Below, piece by piece: positions 37,673 to 46,511 of a stretch of DNA of 64,000 bases. The stretch is from assembly GCA_029248405.1 (NCBI GenBank), contig JAQWJJ010000008.1:62001-126000 (forward strand), given 5' to 3'. The notes beneath the pieces were generated by a model that was given only the letters and a program-made list of their open reading frames with translations, searched no databases and had not been told where the DNA came from. How positions within the stretch are numbered: the stretch's first letter is position 1; each line of letters opens with the position of its first letter. A program made the translations under genes and the position numbers. The DNA comes from Flavobacteriaceae bacterium. GTDB lineage: Bacteria; Bacteroidota; Bacteroidia; Flavobacteriales; Flavobacteriaceae.

Positions 37673-38226
37673 TCTTCATGCTCCCATGAATACTCAGGTA
37701 TTTTCCCGTTTGCGCCTTTAAAAAATGATTGGATTTTTGGCAGATCCTCATCAATTTTTCCTGAGACAGCCATAGGCGGACCAATACGGATACATTTTTG
37801 ACGGTAAAACAAGGCGATCGGTAACACAGGTACATTTGCCTCCATTGCAATATAATAAAAGCCTGTGCGCCAATCTTTGACTTTCTTTCGGGTACCTTCT
37901 GGCGATAGCGCCAATCTGAACACCTTTTCCCCTCGAAACAATTGCGCTATAGCCGCAACCTTATTCTGCCCCCCGGTGCGGTCTAATGGCCTGCCTCCTG
38001 TCCAGCGGAAATAATACTTAAAGGGCCAAATAAACAATTCCTTTTTACCCAAATAATTAATGTGTAACCCAAGGATACTGCGGATCAGTAGTCCTAAAAT
38101 AAAATCAAAGGAACTTGTGTGGGGCACAACTATAATCACGGCGTGCTTGACTTTAGGATTAATTGTGCCCTCAATGGACCATCCCATGATTTTAAAAAAT
38201 AAAATTTTAGCTAAAAATTTGATCAC
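37669..38226 (-). CDS. Lysophospholipid/lipid acyltransferase family protein (PlsC-like)
   Basis: A 185-residue membrane-associated acyltransferase. The HX4D catalytic motif is in VPHTSSFDFILGLLIRS (about residues 35-40) and the glycerol-phosphate-binding motif is ALSPEGTRKKVKDWRTG. This small version with HTSSFDF differs from the main PlsC and may act on an LPS precursor or a glyco- or ornithine lipid; the substrate is inferred. It starts three bases after the kdsB-kdnB stop, in one operon with that Kdo enzyme, which supports a cell-envelope role. Confidence 0.83.
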   Translation of the reverse strand: MIKFLAKILFFKIMGWSIEGTINPKVKHAVIIVVPHTSSFDFILGLLIRSILGLHINYLGKKELFIWPFKYYFRWTGGRPLDRTGGQNKVAAIAQLFRGEKVFRLALSPEGTRKKVKDWRTGFYYIAMEANVPVLPIALFYRQKCIRIGPPMAVSGKIDEDLPKIQSFFKGANGKIPEYSWEHED

Positions 38227-38229
38227 GTG

Positions 38230-40083
38230 TTACATCTTTTGATACAAAGACTTTAAGACCCCTGCATTGATCTGCTGCTCCCAGTCTGGACCTAATGCAT
38301 TTTCCCATAGTGGAGACAAACTCAGTGCAATAGCCACCATCGTGTCCATTTGTTCTGGCGTCAAATCGCGACAAATCCCTTGAGGAAGACTAATGCCATG
38401 CTGTTGGATCATTTGTTTGAATAAAGCCACGTCCTTGGCATAATACGCTTCAAGATGCTGGAAAACAATACAATTGCCGACACCGTGCTTGACGCCCAAG
38501 ACGTAGGAGAGGCCATAACTCATGGCATGAGCCACGCCAACTTGAGAATAGGCAATGCTCATACCTCCATGCCAGGACGCCATCATTAATTTTTCTTGTG
38601 CCGTTTCTGCCGATACTTTTGGATCCAAGAAAATCTCTAAACAAAGGTCGTAGGCCTTTTCTCCATAACTCTTACTGAATTCATTCAAAAAGGTGCCATT
38701 GAGGGATTCTACACAATGGATAAAGCAATCCATTCCCGTGTAAAACCACTGATTCTTGGGCACGCCATCAGTAAGTTCAGGGTCCAAAACCACCTGGTCA
38801 AATGGAGTGAAATCACTATTGATCCCTAGCTTTTTTTCTGGACCAGTGAGCACAGTGGTGCGCGACACCTCTGCCCCAGTTCCAGAAATCGTTGGAATAC
38901 CCACATGGTAGACGGCCTTATTTTTCACCAAGTCCCACCCTTGGTATTCACTGGCTTGCCCCTTGTTGGTCAACATTATAGAGACGGCTTTGGCCAAATC
39001 AAGAATTGAACCGCCGCCGATACCAATGATCCCTGATGGGCGATAGGTAAACTCTGTTTTAATACTTTTCACCAAAACATCAACCTGTTCCGTCTTGGGC
39101 TCCTCGAATGCTGATATGAATAAAAGCTTATCATTGAATCGCAAAGGAATGCGGCTTATTACTGATGCTTTATTCTTAAAAACTTCATCGACCAGAAATA
39201 TAAAAGGTGCTTTATCCTTCCGATGAGGCCCGATAATAGACGTCAATTGATCAAAACAACCGCGGCCAAAAACCACCTTAGGCACCATCGGGAAATTGCG
39301 GTATTTATTGTTGATGGGCAAACGTTTTTCTTCCTTTAAGGCCTTATTGGCACGCACCAAATCCTCGGGCGTGTCAATTTCAATACCCTGGGTATTGGAT
39401 ACCGCCATTTTAATGCGTTTACCGTATTCCAAAAAGCGGATGCACTCAATTTTTTCTGTGGCCTCTATAATGGTCATGGGCAAACGGTAAAAATCCAAGA
39501 GGGCTTGCTTTCTGAAGGCATAAATTCCCTTGTGTTTGAAATATTGAACCGCAGCATTTTTATCCCTTGGATAAGGTATTGGCGAGCGCGAAAAATAAAG
39601 CGCGAAATTCTCTTTATCCACGACGACCTTCACCGCATTTGGATCGCTGATCTCACGCCAATCATGAATTTCTGTCATTAATGAAGCCAAATCAATTTTT
39701 GCTGCGTCTGCACCGTCAAAAACCCTGAGCACTTGTTCTAGACCTTCTTTACTTGTGAATGGCTCATCGCCTTGAACATTCACCACAATATCCACATCCA
39801 TCTCTTCTACTGCCTCAGCAATACGATCGGTGCCACAGTCATGCTCTTTTTGACTCATGATGGCATTTCCACCATGCCACTCAATTTCTTTAAAAATGAC
39901 ATCACTGTCAGTGACGACATATACTTGGTCGAATAAGCCTGTCGCTTGAGCCGCCTCATATGTGCGGACGATCACAGGCTTACCCCCTAAGTCCTGCATG
40001 AGCTTACCTGGGAATCTAGAAGCGCCGTATCGCGCGGGTATCATGGCTACAATTTTCAATGGAGTGCGTTTAATTGGCGTCAA
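38230..40083 (-). CDS. Fusion of CMP-Kdo synthetase (KdsB) and Kdo 8-oxidase-like iron alcohol dehydrogenase (KdnB)
   Basis: One open frame of 617 residues with two complete domains. Residues 1-250 are CMP-Kdo synthetase: [15 protein letters not shown] (15-29), VNVQGDEPF (101-109), [11 protein letters not shown] (163-173), [10 protein letters not shown] (233-242). A ten-residue linker follows. Residues 261-617 are an iron-containing alcohol dehydrogenase: VPKVVFGRG (267-275), [11 protein letters not shown] (356-366), [10 protein letters not shown] (401-410). Its expected metal ligands are all present: Asp452 and His456 in MDCFIH, His519, and His533 in VKHG. In Shewanella, KdnB oxidises Kdo at C-8 before amination by KdnA and activation by a KdsB. 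No KdnA is in the window. Another alcohol substrate remains possible. Confidence 0.85.
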   Translation of the reverse strand: MTPIKRTPLKIVAMIPARYGASRFPGKLMQDLGGKPVIVRTYEAAQATGLFDQVYVVTDSDVIFKEIEWHGGNAIMSQKEHDCGTDRIAEAVEEMDVDIVVNVQGDEPFTSKEGLEQVLRVFDGADAAKIDLASLMTEIHDWREISDPNAVKVVVDKENFALYFSRSPIPYPRDKNAAVQYFKHKGIYAFRKQALLDFYRLPMTIIEATEKIECIRFLEYGKRIKMAVSNTQGIEIDTPEDLVRANKALKEEKRLPINNKYRNFPMVPKVVFGRGCFDQLTSIIGPHRKDKAPFIFLVDEVFKNKASVISRIPLRFNDKLLFISAFEEPKTEQVDVLVKSIKTEFTYRPSGIIGIGGGSILDLAKAVSIMLTNKGQASEYQGWDLVKNKAVYHVGIPTISGTGAEVSRTTVLTGPEKKLGINSDFTPFDQVVLDPELTDGVPKNQWFYTGMDCFIHCVESLNGTFLNEFSKSYGEKAYDLCLEIFLDPKVSAETAQEKLMMASWHGGMSIAYSQVGVAHAMSYGLSYVLGVKHGVGNCIVFQHLEAYYAKDVALFKQMIQQHGISLPQGICRDLTPEQMDTMVAIALSLSPLWENALGPDWEQQINAGVLKSLYQKM

Positions 40084-40153
40084 AAGTAATTAGTTTAAAT
40101 GATTTATTAATCATTGTTTAACTCAAGATACAAAAAACCTCTTGGGGTTGTCT

Positions 40154-41578
40154 TTATTCCTCAAAAAAGTCTTTGGCAAAACCCATCAGGTAAACCCTTG
40201 ATTTGGCTCGCGTCAAAGCCGTATACAACCAACGCAAATAATCACGGTCCATGCCGTCCTTGAGATAAGGTTGTTCAATAAAAACAGTGTGCCATTGACC
40301 GCCCTGAGATTTATGACAGGTAATGGCATAACTGAACTTGACCTGAAGGGCATTAAAATACTTATTGCCCTTAATGGCCAAAAACTTTTTATAATTCGAG
40401 CGCTCTTCGTGATAGTCTTCCTTTACCGCCTCATATAACTTATTAGCATCGTCGTAGGACAAAGAGGGTGTTTCTGCTGTCAGCGTATCCAAAAGCAAAA
40501 CTGTATCAAAAGGACTCATTGATGGATAGTCGACCATCCGCACACGCACTTGGGCAAAACGAAAGCCATAGAGCTCGCTAAAGCCGTAAATTTCTAAAAT
40601 TTCTATGATGTCTCCATTGGCAATAAAACCTGCTTCATCATGGGGCTTCAGCCAAAAATAATTGTTTTTGACCACCATAAGGTAGTCGCCCGCAGAAAGC
40701 TCCTCCTCTTGAAATAATATCCGCTGCCTTATTTGCTGGTTATAAAGATTCGCTCTTTTATTGGACCGCACAATGATGACCGTATCTTCATAGCCTTGCT
40801 CGGCATAACTCTGCTCAATGGCCTCCATGAGTTCCTGACCGCTTTCTGGCCGAATCACCTCTGGACTATGACCAATAGAAAACCGCAAGCCCAAATAATC
40901 GGCGTTGCTAAGGGCATGGCGTATGCGACTTGCGTTAAATAAAATGCCACTATTTTCGGATTGACGCATGACCTGGTCCAATTCAATTGACTGCACCGTC
41001 TTTTGATAGTTCGATTCTAATACCACAGGGTCTAAAGCAGGACTGAGCTCAAGATGTACAGGGGGCAACTGAGCCGTGTCCCCTACAAGAATAAGCTGAC
41101 AATTCACACCGCTGTATACATATGAGATCAAGTCATCCAGCAAAGAGCGCCCTTCAAAAAACTTGGCGTCAACACTTGTGTCTGGCACCATCGAGGCTTC
41201 GTCGACTATAAAGATGGCGTTGCGGTGTTTGTTCGGCTGCATGGTGAAGCGCACACCGCCACCTTTCCTGCTCTTTGGGTGGTATATTTTTCTGTGTATC
41301 GTATGGGCAGTTTTGCCGCTGTACTGACTGATGACTTTGGCCGCACGCCCTGTAGGGGCCAAAAGCACGACAGACCGCTTAACATGCCACAATTGTGTCA
41401 CCAGAGTGCTGATCAGGGTGGTTTTGCCCGTACCTGCATATCCTTTGAGCATATAGATCGTTGCGTCATCAGCTTGGACACAAAATCGAGCCAATTGCTG
41501 TAACGCAATATCTTGCTTGTCGGTTGGCGGGAATTTGAACTCCTTCCGAAGGGTTTTATAAAAGTCTAAGGCTGTCAT
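40154..41578 (-). CDS. RecD-like ATP-dependent DNA helicase
   Basis: A 474-residue SF1 helicase. Walker A is MLKGYAGTGKTTLISTL (about residue 44). Motif Ia is LLAPTGRAAKVIS, motif II is AIFIVDEASMV (DEAS) and motif III is LILVGDTAQLPPV. The C-terminal UvrD-type motifs are FSYAITCHKSQGGQWHTVF and LRWLYTALTRAKSRVYLMGF. The family unwinds DNA 5' to 3'. It lacks the long N-terminal region of RecD2 and of RecBCD RecD, so it is a compact helicase. No recB or recC gene is adjacent. A -7 element lies 21 bases upstream of the start. Confidence 0.9.
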   Translation of the reverse strand: MTALDFYKTLRKEFKFPPTDKQDIALQQLARFCVQADDATIYMLKGYAGTGKTTLISTLVTQLWHVKRSVVLLAPTGRAAKVISQYSGKTAHTIHRKIYHPKSRKGGGVRFTMQPNKHRNAIFIVDEASMVPDTSVDAKFFEGRSLLDDLISYVYSGVNCQLILVGDTAQLPPVHLELSPALDPVVLESNYQKTVQSIELDQVMRQSENSGILFNASRIRHALSNADYLGLRFSIGHSPEVIRPESGQELMEAIEQSYAEQGYEDTVIIVRSNKRANLYNQQIRQRILFQEEELSAGDYLMVVKNNYFWLKPHDEAGFIANGDIIEILEIYGFSELYGFRFAQVRVRMVDYPSMSPFDTVLLLDTLTAETPSLSYDDANKLYEAVKEDYHEERSNYKKFLAIKGNKYFNALQVKFSYAITCHKSQGGQWHTVFIEQPYLKDGMDRDYLRWLYTALTRAKSRVYLMGFAKDFFEE

Positions 41579-41598
41579 TTCGCGGTAAGAACTGAGCT

Positions 41599-41606
41599 CA
41601 AATATA
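41599..41606 (-). promoter_or_regulatory. Candidate -7 element for the helicase gene
   Basis: On the minus strand TATATTTG matches TAnnTTTG exactly, 20 bases before the ATG at 41578. The -33 region has no clear TTTG. Confidence 0.4.
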
Positions 41607-41650
41607 GTTAGGTTTTTTTCGAATTTACTTTTATGAATAAAAAAATATTG

Positions 41651-41658
41651 TAGATTTG
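41651..41658 (+). promoter_or_regulatory. Candidate -7 element for the 41702 operon
   Basis: TAGATTTG matches TAnnTTTG exactly, 43 bases before the ATG at 41702. It lies back to back with the helicase element, 44 bases away. No TTTG -33 element at standard spacing. Confidence 0.4.
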
Positions 41659-41701
41659 CCTTAGTACCAAAATACGCTATTTCACTACTTAAAATAGACC
41701 A

Positions 41702-42367
41702 ATGAAACTAATAATCAAGCTTGTCCTTTGGGTTTTTGTCCTTATCCTGAGTTATCAATTGTATAATTCTATCATCGGCCCCGTGCACTTTAACCAAGCC
41801 AAAGAAGAACGCTATATTGCGGTGATCGCTCAGCTAAAAGACATCAAAGCCGGACAGGAAGCGTTTCAAGAAGTCACTGGCTCTTTTAGCGGGAATTTTG
41901 ACAGCCTTATCAGTTTCTTAGATACAGCACAGTTTGCCATCACAGCACGTCGTGACACTAGCTATGCTGACGTAGCGAAAAACAGAGCATTTGGTTTAGA
42001 TGCTCAGAAAGGTGGGTATTATATCGAAGACATCATCATTGACACTTTGAGTTTTGCCTCAATAAAAGATTCACTTTATCCCGGGTCGAATCGTTATCTA
42101 ACGATGATGAACATCCCTAATAGTGAAGCCCAATACGAATTGCGTGCTGGAAAGCTTGACAAGAATGGAACGATTTATTCTGTTTTTGAAGCCAAAGCGT
42201 CTAAAGATATTATTCTTGCTGGCCTTGATTCTGATCTCATCGCGCAAGAAAAACAAGTTAATTCTGTAGATGGCGTCAATGGACCTTTTGTGAAAGTTGG
42301 GTCGATGGACGAAGTCAACACAAGCGGAAACTGGCCTAAACTTTATGACACTGCAAAAGACAAATAG
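41702..42367 (+). CDS. Membrane-anchored protein with pseudopilin-like N-terminus, function unknown
   Basis: A 221-residue protein with a single N-terminal transmembrane helix (LIIKLVLWVFVLILSYQLY, residues 3-21) and an extracytoplasmic remainder. The segment after the helix, YIAVIAQLKDIKAGQEAFQ followed by GSFSGNFDSLISF, resembles the helix-then-strand start of type II/IV pseudopilins, though no prepilin peptidase site is visible. The C-terminal half is beta-rich. I do not recognise a named family. It begins the operon with the DUF3822 gene, whose start overlaps its end by 23 bases, and rsmD. Confidence 0.75.
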   Translation: MKLIIKLVLWVFVLILSYQLYNSIIGPVHFNQAKEERYIAVIAQLKDIKAGQEAFQEVTGSFSGNFDSLISFLDTAQFAITARRDTSYADVAKNRAFGLDAQKGGYYIEDIIIDTLSFASIKDSLYPGSNRYLTMMNIPNSEAQYELRAGKLDKNGTIYSVFEAKASKDIILAGLDSDLIAQEKQVNSVDGVNGPFVKVGSMDEVNTSGNWPKLYDTAKDK

Positions 42368-43157
42368 TCAAAATACGCTACACCCTAAAAGATGGTCCGT
42401 TCAAGTTTCCTTGACCGGACTTTCTTTTTTGTCCATAAGCCAAGACGGAGTCCTAGATCATGGCAGTAAATCCTTTTCAGTAACCACTACCGCAGAAGGA
42501 CTCAGCCATGCTCTGACAGAGTTTTGGTTGCCCCATTTTAATTCATCTGGGCAGCACTTACAGACTAAAGTAGTGCACCAATCCCCTTACGTCACTGTCG
42601 TCCCTCTAGCTTTATTTAAGCCCGACAAAGCCATGGACTATCTTAAGTTCAATACCCGAATGCTTCAAAATGATGTAGTCGCTTATGACATTTTGGAGGC
42701 ACAAGAAATTGTCGTGGTTTATATACCCTTTGTAAATGTCAATAACCTAGTATTTGATACCGTTGGCCCTTTTGACTTTGAGCACAGTGCCACGGTTCTT
42801 TTGCGGCACCTTTTATCGACACGCAAATCTCAAAAGGAATCAGAGGTATTTGTCAATATTTATAAGGATAGTTTTGATTTTATTGTTTTATCATCAGGCC
42901 GTTTGGTTCTTTTTAATCATTATTCATTTCACACGCTAGAGGATTTTATTTACTACATTCTCTTTGCTTTAGAACAGCTCAGTATCAGTCCGGAAGAAGT
43001 CCATTTATACCTGTCAGGACAAGTGGCGCAAGATGATGATTTATTTCAAGGTATTTACACCTATGTACGCGAAGTCAATTTATATACAGATCATGAGCTC
43101 GTGGCCCTAGATCAAACCAAACAGCACGAATCGATAGTTTTAAAATCAACACTGTAA
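42345..43157 (+). CDS. DUF3822 family protein
   Basis: A 270-residue cytoplasmic protein. I chose the ATG at 42345, which gives MTLQKTNSQN and overlaps the previous gene by 23 bases; a longer frame to 42297 overlaps more. DUF3822 is restricted to Bacteroidota in my knowledge and has no assigned function. Visible features are WSVQVSLTGLSFLSI near the start, DYLKFNTRML in the middle and a late EEVHLYLSGQV strand that could belong to an actin-like fold. Its stop shares one base with the rsmD start (TAATG), so translation is probably coupled. Confidence 0.82.
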   Translation: MTLQKTNSQNTLHPKRWSVQVSLTGLSFLSISQDGVLDHGSKSFSVTTTAEGLSHALTEFWLPHFNSSGQHLQTKVVHQSPYVTVVPLALFKPDKAMDYLKFNTRMLQNDVVAYDILEAQEIVVVYIPFVNVNNLVFDTVGPFDFEHSATVLLRHLLSTRKSQKESEVFVNIYKDSFDFIVLSSGRLVLFNHYSFHTLEDFIYYILFALEQLSISPEEVHLYLSGQVAQDDDLFQGIYTYVREVNLYTDHELVALDQTKQHESIVLKSTL

Positions 43158-43693
43158 TGCGCATCATTTCTGGCTCACACAAAGGCAGACGCCTTACAGC
43201 TCCTAAAGGTTTACCCGTAAGGCCAACAACTGATTTTGCTAAAGAAGGCTTATTCAATATGCTGCATCATCGGTTTGCTTTACACGATGTTGGTGTACTT
43301 GATTTGTATGCCGGAACAGGAAATATTGCTTATGAATTCGGGTCTCGTGGGGCACAATCCATCACCTGTGTCGACCAACATGCCGCATGCTGTCATTTTA
43401 TCGATCAAACTGCGGCACAATTAGACCTGCCCATTACTGCAGTTCGGTCAGAAGTCACCAAGTTTTTAGAGCGGCACTCTGGACAATATGATATTGTCTT
43501 TGCCGACCCACCTTATGATTTTCCAAAAAAAAACCTCTTCTTACTTATCGACCGTATTTGTGATGGTTCTTTTTTGAACCAAGATGGGCTATTGATCATA
43601 GAACACACCAAAGATCATGACCTCACTGACCATCCTAACTTTAATGAAGCACGCAGATATGGCGGGTCAGTTTTTAGTTATTTTTCAAATTAA
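43157..43693 (+). CDS. rsmD: 16S rRNA (guanine-966-N2)-methyltransferase RsmD
   Basis: RsmD methylates G966 of 16S rRNA during 30S assembly. The 178-residue protein has the family start MRIISGSHKGRRLTAPKG, SAM motif I in VLDLYAGTGNIAYEFGSRGA and the catalytic DPPY tetrad in DIVFADPPYDFPKK. It is third in the operon after the membrane-anchored protein and DUF3822, sharing one base with the DUF3822 stop. RNase P RNA lies immediately downstream on the other strand. Confidence 0.95.
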   Translation: MRIISGSHKGRRLTAPKGLPVRPTTDFAKEGLFNMLHHRFALHDVGVLDLYAGTGNIAYEFGSRGAQSITCVDQHAACCHFIDQTAAQLDLPITAVRSEVTKFLERHSGQYDIVFADPPYDFPKKNLFLLIDRICDGSFLNQDGLLIIEHTKDHDLTDHPNFNEARRYGGSVFSYFSN

Positions 43694-43697
43694 AAAA

Positions 43698-44003
43698 ATG
43701 CAGGCCTATAAGCCGGATTCTGTATTCGCCTTGGCGAACCCTTATCATTTATCTAGGCACTGAATTACTTCAGTGCTCCATCTGCCTACCCTCCTACTCA
43801 AGCGGGAACTCTCAAACATAGGTTTACATGGCATTTCACCGCATAGAGTTTACCTGGTTTCACTACAGCATGATCTGTACATTCTTTCTGTTGCACTGGT
43901 CCTGATCCATTAAAAATGGACCGACGGCTGTTAGCCGCTATGCTTCCCTTTGGTGCCCGGACTTTCCTCCTTCTAAAACGAAGGCGATAAGGCGGCCTGC
44001 GGG
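43698..44003 (-). ncRNA. rnpB: RNase P RNA
   Basis: The catalytic RNA that trims 5' leaders from pre-tRNA. Read on the minus strand, the outer P1 stem gcaggcc/ggcctgc closes the molecule. The universal signature gaggaaagtccgggc occurs near the 5' end and agaatccggcttatagg near the 3' end. The length of about 305 bases and the hairpins between them fit a shortened bacterial type A. A TAATTTTA element with a TTAG-like upstream motif could be its promoter just beyond 44003. It converges on rsmD and diverges from dnaX. Exact ends are estimated from the P1 stem. Confidence 0.92.
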
Positions 44004-44092
44004 GTAAAATTAATTTAAAATGTTGATAACTCGCCTAAATATTGGAGGATCATTCAGAGAAATCTTCTCCTTGCTTTTTATCTTTGTTTGTG

Positions 44093-45886
44093 ATGGAGCA
44101 TTTCATTGTATCAGCCCGTAAATACAGACCCACTAACTTTGACGAGGTAGTAGGGCAGAAAGCCATTACACGTACCTTAGAAAATGCTATCGAGCAAAAC
44201 CACTTGGCACAGGCGCTCCTTTTTACTGGACCACGCGGGGTGGGCAAAACGACATGCGCGAGAATTCTGGCTAAAAAAATTAATCAGGACGATGCGCATC
44301 AAAACGACGAAGATTTTGCATTTAACATTTTTGAATTAGATGCCGCCTCTAATAATTCTGTAGATGATATCCGATCATTAATTGAGCAAGTTCGTATTCC
44401 ACCGCAAATCGGCCAATTTAAAGTCTACATCATTGACGAGGTACACATGTTGTCTTCAGCAGCATTTAATGCCTTCCTAAAGACTTTAGAGGAGCCACCA
44501 AAACACGCCATATTCATTTTGGCGACAACCGAAAAACATAAAATCATTCCGACGATTCTCTCTCGTTGTCAGATTTTTGATTTTAAACGAATTACCGTAG
44601 AAGACATCAGGGGTCAATTACAGGAAGTGGCACAAGCCGAAGGGATCGATGCTGAAGAAGACGCTTTGCACGTTATTGCTCAGAAAGCGGATGGCGCCAT
44701 GCGAGATGCTCTGTCAATTTTCGATCGTGTCGTCAGTTTTTCTGGCAAGGTCATCACGCGCGAAGCGGTGACAGAAAACCTACACGTGCTCGACTATACC
44801 TATTACTTTAGAATGACACAAGCCATGCTTGACGGTCAGATTCCGCAACTTCTTCTGGAGTATGACCAGATTTTAGCTCTAGGTTTTGACGGACACCATT
44901 TCATTTCTGGTTTGGCGTCTCATTTTAGAGATCTTATGGTGGCCAAAACACCGCAGACCATTAAACTTATGGAGCTTGGGCCCAAAATTCAACAACAATA
45001 TTTGGAACAATCCCAAGCCACTGATCAAGGCTTTCTCATGGAGGCTTTAGGCCTAACCAACACCTGTGACTTGGCCTATAAAAATAGTGGTAATTCAAGG
45101 CTGTTGGTAGAGCTTTGTTTGATGCAACTAGCCTCTCTGAATGATTCAGATCAAAAAAAAAAATCACCTAGTCAACCCTATATAACTCCAGCGCAACGCT
45201 TACCTAATTCATCCGCGGTCACTGCCCAAAAACAAGAGAGCAAAACAACACAGCTTGAGTCTGCGGCAAAGGACATCGTTGCTGAGCAACCCACATCAAC
45301 CCCAAAGAAGTCCTCAGAAATGACCACTGAGATTGCAGTAAGCGCATCAGAAGTCAGTCCTGCAGCGTCGTCTCGTCCTGAAGCACCACTCAAGAAAAAG
45401 CCTGAGTTTTCATTCGAGGGCGTTCGGAAAAAAACTTCCTCTCTTTCTTTGAAGAGTATCTCTGAAAAAAAGCAAATACAGGAAGTTCATAAGTCAAAAG
45501 AAACCCACTCTGAAACCTTGCCTGAACATTCATTTACAGAAGAGGAGTTCAGAACTGCATGGAGCGCATACACTGAGCAAACCGAGGCTTCTGGACAATT
45601 CAACTTGACGTCACATCTGACCATGGTTGATCCCGTATTAAATGGCAGCAATATCAGTCTGACGTTCCCAAACGACACCATAAAACTTGAGGTTGAGCGA
45701 GACAAAGCATCTCTAATGGGGTTTTTGCACAAAAGATTAAAAAACTACAGCATCAGCCTGCACATCGAAGTCATCGAAAGTGAAGTCACCAGATATGCCT
45801 ACACTCCAGCCGAAAAATTTGACAAGCTCAAGGAAAAAAACCCACTCATTGAGGTCCTTAAAACCACACTAGATTTAGAACTTTAA
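44093..45886 (+). CDS. dnaX: DNA polymerase III subunit gamma/tau
   Basis: The clamp-loader ATPase of the replicative polymerase. The ATG at 44093 gives the family start MEHFIVSARKYRPTNFDEVV; a start further upstream is not supported. Walker A is TGPRGVGKTTCARIL, and the DExx and SRC motifs are in IIDEVHMLSS and TILSRCQIFDF. The cysteine-rich zinc module found after Walker A in many bacteria is absent: the chain goes straight to AFNIFELDAASNNSVDD. The region from about residue 360 to 480 is a Ser/Lys-rich linker, followed by a tau-like C-terminal domain. I did not examine the gene for a programmed-frameshift site; one A-run occurs near 45155. Confidence 0.95.
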   Translation: MEHFIVSARKYRPTNFDEVVGQKAITRTLENAIEQNHLAQALLFTGPRGVGKTTCARILAKKINQDDAHQNDEDFAFNIFELDAASNNSVDDIRSLIEQVRIPPQIGQFKVYIIDEVHMLSSAAFNAFLKTLEEPPKHAIFILATTEKHKIIPTILSRCQIFDFKRITVEDIRGQLQEVAQAEGIDAEEDALHVIAQKADGAMRDALSIFDRVVSFSGKVITREAVTENLHVLDYTYYFRMTQAMLDGQIPQLLLEYDQILALGFDGHHFISGLASHFRDLMVAKTPQTIKLMELGPKIQQQYLEQSQATDQGFLMEALGLTNTCDLAYKNSGNSRLLVELCLMQLASLNDSDQKKKSPSQPYITPAQRLPNSSAVTAQKQESKTTQLESAAKDIVAEQPTSTPKKSSEMTTEIAVSASEVSPAASSRPEAPLKKKPEFSFEGVRKKTSSLSLKSISEKKQIQEVHKSKETHSETLPEHSFTEEEFRTAWSAYTEQTEASGQFNLTSHLTMVDPVLNGSNISLTFPNDTIKLEVERDKASLMGFLHKRLKNYSISLHIEVIESEVTRYAYTPAEKFDKLKEKNPLIEVLKTTLDLEL

Positions 45887-45895
45887 CTCCCTATC

Positions 45896-46504
45896 ATGTC
45901 GTCTACTGAACCCTCAAAAAAAATGCTCGGGCTTAAGTTACCCACAGACCCAAGGTGGGTCAATATTGTCGAGAAAAATATTGACGAAATCCTGACCGAT
46001 CATGCTTATTGCGAGCAGAAAGCGGCTTCAACAGCTATTTCATTTATCATTGGATATCCTGAGTATACAGACTTGGTCGCTGAAATGACTCTTTTGGCAC
46101 AAGAAGAAATGAGTCACTTTAAAATGGTACATGACCGCATCGTCGCCCGTGGCCAACATCTGGGTCGTGAACGCAAAGACGCTTATGTCAATAAACTCAT
46201 GACATTTTTTGCCAAGGGTGGCAGCCGCAACGACAACTTAGTGCATCGACTCTTATACGCCGCATTAATTGAAGCCAGAAGCTGCGAACGATTCAGGCTT
46301 TTGAGTGAGGCTTTAGAGGATAAGTCCTTGGCGGAGTTTTACCGCAAACTGATGATCAGCGAAGCCAACCACTACATCATGTTCTTGACTTTTGCCCGGC
46401 AATACGGTGACCGCAAAACAGTGGACAAAAAATGGCAAGATTTATTAGAATTTGAAGCAAAAATCATGAAAGATATGGGCAACTCTGAGTTAGTGCATGG
46501 CTGA
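45896..46504 (+). CDS. miaE: tRNA-(ms2io6A)-hydroxylase MiaE
   Basis: MiaE hydroxylates the isopentenyl group of ms2i6A37 in tRNA using a diiron centre and oxygen. The 202-residue, ferritin-like helical protein has the iron-binding glutamates and histidine in CEQKAAS, LLAQEEMSHFKMVHDRI, EARSCERFRLLSEAL and ISEANHYIMF. These form the E...ExxH...E...ExxH pattern of diiron enzymes. It starts nine bases after dnaX and is probably cotranscribed. Its stop lies seven bases from the stop of the converging ppx gene. Confidence 0.93.
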   Translation: MSSTEPSKKMLGLKLPTDPRWVNIVEKNIDEILTDHAYCEQKAASTAISFIIGYPEYTDLVAEMTLLAQEEMSHFKMVHDRIVARGQHLGRERKDAYVNKLMTFFAKGGSRNDNLVHRLLYAALIEARSCERFRLLSEALEDKSLAEFYRKLMISEANHYIMFLTFARQYGDRKTVDKKWQDLLEFEAKIMKDMGNSELVHG

Positions 46505-46511
46505 TCCTGAT

